Below, in pieces: positions 59,656 through 64,000 of a DNA stretch of 64,000 bases; position 1 is the first letter of the stretch, and every line of letters starts with the position of its first letter. Source of the DNA: Candidatus Anammoxibacter sp. (GTDB taxonomy: Bacteria > Planctomycetota > Brocadiia > Brocadiales > Anammoxibacteraceae); assembly GCA_021777105.1 (NCBI GenBank), contig JAIQZQ010000004.1, positions 1 to 64,000 of the forward strand, read 5' to 3'. Both the position numbers and the translations under genes were made by a program. The notes beneath the pieces are model-generated. The model made no database searches. It was not told where the DNA came from and saw only the letters and a program-made list of their open reading frames with translations.

Positions 59656-61080
59656 ATGGCGCAAAAATATAAATATCTTGTGGGAGGCGACAGGGAAGAG
59701 TCGAATGAAGAGCTTGTAGTTAAAAGCCCTTTTGACGATTCCATCGTTGGCGTTACTTATAAAGCTACGGCAGGTGATGTTGAAAATGCCGCAAAGCTTG
59801 CGGTAGAAGCGTTTGAACAGACAAAAAAGATGTCAGGTTATGAAAGGTCTCAGGTTTTAGCAAATATTGCCGGCGGACTCGAAAAAAGAAAACGGGAAGT
59901 TGCCGAAGCAATAGCGGGAGAGGCCGGAAAACCTCTGAAATATTCATTGATTGAAGTCGAGCGCTCTATTTTCCTATTCCAGATTGCGTCTGAAGAGGCT
60001 AAACGGATTACCGGCGAAACAATTCCTTTAGATATAATTAAGGGCTCTGAAAATACGTTTGCGATAAATAAACCGTTTCCGCTTGGGCCGATTTTTGGAA
60101 TTACTCCATTTAATTTCCCTTTAAATCTTGTTTCCCACAAAGTTGGCCCTGCATTTGCCGCAGGGAACACTATAATTATTAAACCTGCTTCGGCTACTCC
60201 AATTACCGCTATTCTTTTAGGTGAGATTGTGGCTGATTCGGGCCTGCCAAAAGGGGCGTTTAGCGTGTTGCCGATGTCGGCCACGCTCGGCGAAGAACTG
60301 GTAGCCGACGATAGATTTAGGATGGCCAGCTTTACCGGCAGCCCTAAAGTGGGTTGGCATTTAAAGGCTGTTGCCGGCAGAAAGAAAGTTACTCTGGAAT
60401 TGGGCGGCAACGCCGGTTGCGTTATAGATTGCGACGCTAATCTGGATTACGCGGCAGACAGATGCTGTTATGGCGGCTTTGTTTATAGCGGCCAAACGTG
60501 CATTTCTCTGCAAAGGCTTTTTGCGCATGAAACGGTTTATGATGATTTTGTCTCAAAATTTGCCGAACGGGTGAATAGTTTGAAGCTCGGGAATCCGCTT
60601 GATGAAACAACCGATATAGGGCCGATGATTAATCAGAAAGAGACGGCCCGCGCTGAACAATGGATAGCCGAGGCTGTTGAAGGCGGCGCAAAAATATTGA
60701 CAGGCGGCAAGCGTAATGGCACAATATTAGAGCCTACTGTTCTTGAGAACACAAGTTCTGATATGAATGTAAATTGCAGCGAAGTGTTTGGGCCAATTGT
60801 CACTGTGACAAAATTTGCGGAATTTAAGGACGCAATCAGGCAAATTGATGATTCCGCGTTTGGTTTGCAGGCCGGCATATTTACAAAAAACATTGATAAT
60901 ATTTTTATGGCCTACAATACGCTGGATGTGGGCGGTGTTATTGTGAATGATGTTCCAACTTACAGGTTGGATAATATGCCGTATGGCGGCGTTAAAGATT
61001 CCGGAACCGGCAGGGAAGGCGTTAGATACGCAATGGAAGAGATGTCGGAGCCAAAGTTGATGGTATTTAGAAATTGTTAA
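59656..61080 (+). CDS. Aldehyde dehydrogenase
   Basis: 474 residues from the ATG at 59656, set by a strong GGAGGGG before it (a TTG at 59632 lies further up). Family marks: GITPFNFPLNLVSHKVGPAF, KPASATPITAI, VTLELGGNAGCVI (general base Glu in the ELGG), the catalytic Cys in YSGQTCISLQR and EVFGPIVTV. It oxidises an aldehyde with NAD(P); the closest relatives I can think of include glyceraldehyde-3-phosphate- or lactaldehyde-type enzymes, but the substrate is not readable. It follows the acetolactate synthase remnant and precedes a rubrerythrin-like gene by 29 bases. Confidence 0.9.
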   Translation: MAQKYKYLVGGDREESNEELVVKSPFDDSIVGVTYKATAGDVENAAKLAVEAFEQTKKMSGYERSQVLANIAGGLEKRKREVAEAIAGEAGKPLKYSLIEVERSIFLFQIASEEAKRITGETIPLDIIKGSENTFAINKPFPLGPIFGITPFNFPLNLVSHKVGPAFAAGNTIIIKPASATPITAILLGEIVADSGLPKGAFSVLPMSATLGEELVADDRFRMASFTGSPKVGWHLKAVAGRKKVTLELGGNAGCVIDCDANLDYAADRCCYGGFVYSGQTCISLQRLFAHETVYDDFVSKFAERVNSLKLGNPLDETTDIGPMINQKETARAEQWIAEAVEGGAKILTGGKRNGTILEPTVLENTSSDMNVNCSEVFGPIVTVTKFAEFKDAIRQIDDSAFGLQAGIFTKNIDNIFMAYNTLDVGGVIVNDVPTYRLDNMPYGGVKDSGTGREGVRYAMEEMSEPKLMVFRNC

Positions 61081-61109
61081 TTGTTTACTTTTAAAGGAGG
61101 ATTTGCAAT

Positions 61110-61736
61110 ATGAAATGGATTTGTAGAGTTTGTGGATATATGACTGACGCTGTGGAGCCTCCAAAGGAGTGCCCGGTTTGTTTTGTTGGAAGTTACGCGT
61201 TTGACAAAATGGACGATGATTCTTCAGGCGCCGCGTCTGCTGATGATGCGAAAGCCGAAGCAACAAAAATGCCTGAAGATGAGATTATAAAGAAATCAGC
61301 GGATGAAATAATGAAACAGGCGATTATAAAAGAGCAGGAGTCTTTTGAGTTTTATAGGGACGCGTTAAATATAGTTAAAGACGCCGGAGCTATACAGTTG
61401 ATTGACGAGCTTGCCAAAGAGGAGCTTGAGCATAAAAATAAGCTTGAGAATTTTAAGCCGGAAGATTTAAAGGATTATGAATTAAAGAAAATAAGAGACC
61501 TCCGCATTGCCGATTTTCTGGTTGATGATGAAATAACGGATAAGACGGGATTCCAGGGCGTTCTAATAAAAGCAATGAAAAAGGAGCAGCATGCGTATGA
61601 GTTTTTTACCCGCATGGTTGACTCCGTGGATGACAAAGACGTAAAAAGGTTGTTTGAAATCATGGCAAATGAGGAGCTTAGCCATAAGAACAAACTTGAG
61701 AAATATTATGATGATGTTGTCTATGCTGAAAATTAA
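61110..61736 (+). CDS. Rubredoxin-ferritin-like (rubrerythrin-type) protein
   Basis: 208 residues. A rubredoxin-like N-terminus, WICRVCGYM..PKECPVCFVG (four Cys, about 4-27), is joined to two ferritin-like halves (about 70-135 and 150-205) with KEQESFEFYRDALN, EELEHKNKLENF, EQHAYEFF and EELSHKNKLEKY. This order, rubredoxin first, is reversed relative to classical rubrerythrin. It probably helps peroxide reduction or iron handling. GGAGG lies seven bases upstream. A terminator follows. Confidence 0.88.
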   Translation: MKWICRVCGYMTDAVEPPKECPVCFVGSYAFDKMDDDSSGAASADDAKAEATKMPEDEIIKKSADEIMKQAIIKEQESFEFYRDALNIVKDAGAIQLIDELAKEELEHKNKLENFKPEDLKDYELKKIRDLRIADFLVDDEITDKTGFQGVLIKAMKKEQHAYEFFTRMVDSVDDKDVKRLFEIMANEELSHKNKLEKYYDDVVYAEN

Positions 61737-61784
61737 TTTCTTTAAAATCAATTTTGTTGTTAAACATCTATAAACTGGTTAGTC

Positions 61785-61818
61785 AAAACGGCGCACATAT
61801 AGTGCGCCGTTTTGTTTT
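61785..61818 (+). terminator. Rho-independent terminator
   Basis: AAAACGGCGCAC (61785-61796) pairs with GTGCGCCGTTTT (61802-61813) around loop ATATA, followed by GTTTTG. Ends the aldehyde dehydrogenase-rubrerythrin unit. Confidence 0.9.
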
Positions 61819-61921
61819 GGGTATTTATTTGAATTTATAAAATTTACTTTTCTTTATATTGCGCCTTGTTTATTGGACGCTCAAATTCAATGCTGGTTGT
61901 CCTTAAAGGGTTTTTTGTATA

Positions 61922-63736
61922 ATGCCGCAAAAAATAAAACTAAATTTATTAATTTCAACTCTGTTGCTGCTGCTAATTCCTGCGTTATCGGCTTTTGCGC
62001 AGGAAGATCCTTTTGCCGCAAGTGTATCTCCATTAACGAAATCAATACAGCCGGGCTCTGAGTTTGAGATTAGCGCCCTCATTAAAATCAAACCTCACTA
62101 TTTTATATATAAAGATAGAACAAAAATTGAGGTTGAGCCAAGTGACGGCTTTGCATTTGGAGACGTCATATTTCCAAAAGCTGAAACCAAATTTGATAAA
62201 TTTCTTGAACAGAATGTTGATATTTACAAAGGCTCCCCGTCATTTAGCTTAAAAGCTTCCGCTAATAATGAAATAAAACCTGGTCAATATGACGTTAAAT
62301 TATTTGTGTATTATCAGGGCTGTTCTGAAGAGACTTGCTATCTACCCCAAAGAAAAGAATTTACAATTTCAGTGACGGTATTGGAAGGCAATGCCGCCGG
62401 CGGCATTAGCGGCCCTAAATCTTCTTTAAATAATAAACCGGATATATCTCCTAATAATCCGTTTGCCAACAAAAGCTTGTTGGGGGCATTGGTTCTTGCT
62501 TTTATAGCCGGCATTGGGGTAAGTTTTACTCCGTGTATTTACCCTATGATACCTATAACCGTGGCTATTATAGGAGGTCAGGCAAGCCATAGGCCTTTAA
62601 AGGGTTTTTACCTTTCGCTTTTCTACGTGCTTGGAATTGCGGTGGTTTATTCAGCTTTGGGCGTGGCAGCCGCGTCAACAGGCGCGTTATTCGGTTCCGC
62701 CGTTAATAGCCCCTGGGTTGTTGGGTGTGTGGCGGCGGTGTTTATAGCCCTAGCTTTTAGTATGTTTGGCGTGTATGAATTAAAGATGCCGACCGCAATG
62801 GCTGAGAAATTTGGGGGCAAAAAAAAGGGCGGAGGCGTACTGGGAGTTTTTTTGTTGGGTTTAATTTCCGGCACGGTCGCTTCTCCATGTGTTGGGCCTG
62901 TTTTGGTTAGTTTGCTTGTTTTTATAGCAGGCACGGGCAGCAAGGTTTTGGGGTTCTGGTTGTTGTTTGTTTTTTCGTGGGGAATGGGTTTAATTCTAAT
63001 CGCAGTAGGCACTTTTTCCGGCGCTATGAATGCGATGCCTAAATCCGGCACATGGATGGTGATGGTCAAGAAAGTCCTTGGCGTGCTTCTGCTTGGGGCT
63101 GCTTTGTATTATTTGAAAGCAATTATCCCGGAACAAGCCTTCCTTATAATACTCGGCGTATTTTTAATTGTAGTCGGCGTTTTTTCCGGAGGGTTTGACA
63201 GGCTTGTCTCTGAAAGCTCAGTCATGCCGCGGGTTAAAAAAAGTTTCGGCATATTATGCGTTATATTTGGACTCTATTTTCTTGGAGGCACGCTGCTGAC
63301 AAAAGGCCTAATCTTGGGACCTTTTGCGTTTTCATCCAACTCTAACGCGACTATTGACAATGAAGTTGCGAATCCCGATAAATTCGGGATTGAGTGGATG
63401 TTGTCTGAAGAGCAAGGGCTTAAAATGGCTCAAAACATTTCAAAGCCGGTAATGATTGATTTTTGGGCTGAATGGTGCTCTGTCTGTAAAAAACTTGAGA
63501 AGAAGACCCTTTACGACCCAATTGTTATAAACGCTTCTAAAAATTTTGTGAATATAAAGATTGATTGCACGGATGTTGACGACTCAAAAATAAAGAGTTT
63601 GTGGAAAAAATATGGCATTGTTGGGCTGCCCACTATTATTTTTGTTGATAAAGACGGCGCGGTTTTAAATGATAAAACAGTGAACGGTTTTGTTAAACCA
63701 AGCGAATTTAAAAAGATTATGGATAGTGTTTTGTAG
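61922..63736 (+). CDS. dsbD: DsbD-type thiol:disulfide interchange protein
   Basis: 604 residues. A signal peptide (about 1-28) precedes the periplasmic DsbD-alpha domain with QGCSEETCYLPQ. Eight transmembrane segments (about 180-480) follow, with GVSFTPCIYPMIPI and TVASPCVGPVLV carrying the two membrane cysteines, then a C-terminal thioredoxin domain with FWAEWCSVCKKLE (about 519-522). It moves electrons from cytoplasmic thioredoxin to periplasmic thiols, useful for c-type cytochrome maturation. The thioredoxin reductase at 58405 could feed it through thioredoxin. Confidence 0.92.
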   Translation: MPQKIKLNLLISTLLLLLIPALSAFAQEDPFAASVSPLTKSIQPGSEFEISALIKIKPHYFIYKDRTKIEVEPSDGFAFGDVIFPKAETKFDKFLEQNVDIYKGSPSFSLKASANNEIKPGQYDVKLFVYYQGCSEETCYLPQRKEFTISVTVLEGNAAGGISGPKSSLNNKPDISPNNPFANKSLLGALVLAFIAGIGVSFTPCIYPMIPITVAIIGGQASHRPLKGFYLSLFYVLGIAVVYSALGVAAASTGALFGSAVNSPWVVGCVAAVFIALAFSMFGVYELKMPTAMAEKFGGKKKGGGVLGVFLLGLISGTVASPCVGPVLVSLLVFIAGTGSKVLGFWLLFVFSWGMGLILIAVGTFSGAMNAMPKSGTWMVMVKKVLGVLLLGAALYYLKAIIPEQAFLIILGVFLIVVGVFSGGFDRLVSESSVMPRVKKSFGILCVIFGLYFLGGTLLTKGLILGPFAFSSNSNATIDNEVANPDKFGIEWMLSEEQGLKMAQNISKPVMIDFWAEWCSVCKKLEKKTLYDPIVINASKNFVNIKIDCTDVDDSKIKSLWKKYGIVGLPTIIFVDKDGAVLNDKTVNGFVKPSEFKKIMDSVL

Positions 63737-63811
63737 TTTTGACGAGCATTTAAAGCGGTTACAATAGTTGAGATGATTAATTTTTTAACCTTTTGTTAAG
63801 GATATTTAATT

Positions 63812-64000
63812 ATGGAAACATGGAAATGTGAAAACTGCGGATACCAGTACGAAGGGGAATTCCTCGAAGTGTGCCCATCATGTGAAAAATCATGCGGGTT
63901 TGTTGACGCGACTAACTATGTTCCAGAATCTTTTAATGCCAAAGGAGAGCTTGATATGGCAAACGCCACAATCTATTGCGACCCGTTTTGTCCGTCGTGC
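63812..64000 (+). CDS. Rubredoxin-like domain protein, N-terminal part
   Basis: 63 codons run off the window. WKCENCGYQYEGEF..VCPSCEKSCGF has two CxxC pairs for iron. After about 45 residues a second Cys-rich start, MANATIYCDPFCPSC, appears and may begin another domain or a separate translation. AAGGA precedes the ATG at about eight bases. It sits after dsbD in the redox block. Confidence 0.65.
   Translation, partial: METWKCENCGYQYEGEFLEVCPSCEKSCGFVDATNYVPESFNAKGELDMANATIYCDPFCPSC

Noticed and set aside
1..64000. Frequent GCCGGC hexamer throughout coding regions as a possible signal sequence
   Set aside because: Mostly explained by Ala-Gly and related codon pairs; frequency against expectation cannot be computed here.

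Overview
The window comes from an uncultivated Gram-negative bacterium with moderately AT-rich DNA. It carries several c-type cytochrome genes, many signal peptides, a DsbD-type reductase and many dispersed hairpin repeats. I cannot place it reliably. Planctomycetota of the anammox kind, Omnitrophota or a Desulfobacterota-like lineage would all fit, and this is inference only.

The centre of interest is a diversity-generating retroelement (DGR) at about 12.9-23.1 kb. Its core is an HRDC-domain accessory gene (16995-17483) that overlaps a DGR-type reverse transcriptase gene (17480-18484). A 132-nt template repeat (TR, 18485-18616) starts at the base after the RT stop codon. Two variable repeats (VRs) sit at the extreme 3' ends of two large genes on either side. 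VR1 (16379-16510) ends a metallophosphoesterase-NACHT-FGE-sulfatase/C-type-lectin protein. VR2 (22483-22620) ends a second NACHT-lectin protein with a different N-terminus. Within the variable core, 14 of 14 TR/VR1 substitutions and 13 of 14 TR/VR2 substitutions fall on template adenines. Each VR is followed by the same 3' block: an inverted-repeat element, a 7-nt tandem repeat array and REP-like hairpins. The likely job is a diversified recognition surface coupled to a STAND-type NTPase switch and two different effector domains, as in bacterial conflict or immune sensors.

Left of the DGR (0-12 kb) lie an IS3-family end inside a broken REP-associated transposase gene, a group II intron remnant abutting an attC-like site, two cassette-like secreted proteins, and a tandem duplication of an NTE-like patatin gene with a response regulator. 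The first patatin copy has lost an oxyanion-hole glycine. A broken PIN toxin-antitoxin pair follows.

Right of the DGR (23-38 kb) come a small two-gene unknown pair, hflK-hflC, a CvpA-like gene, an mnmE that lacks the usual Cys-containing tail, a receiver-PAS protein with Glu at the phosphoacceptor position, and a secreted degenerate M23/CARDB protein. A minus-strand cluster then encodes a YpdA-like flavoprotein, a thiamine-binding-type protein, a CydA-cytochrome c fusion and a triheme cytochrome c/EB_dh-like protein.

From 38 to 54 kb there are three secreted repeat proteins, a radical SAM/SPASM enzyme, and a sensory cluster of two TrpX-type binding proteins, a histidine kinase and two response regulators with no transporter genes.

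A 1.5-kb gene desert with a strong nested hairpin follows. It precedes a redox block (55.6-64 kb): molybdopterin oxidoreductase, DUF2231 protein, ferritin-like proteins, thioredoxin reductase, an acetolactate synthase pseudogene, aldehyde dehydrogenase, a rubredoxin-ferritin-like protein, DsbD and a partial rubredoxin-like gene. Stretches without genes are mostly filled with dispersed hairpin repeats. I found no rRNA, tRNA or CRISPR array.
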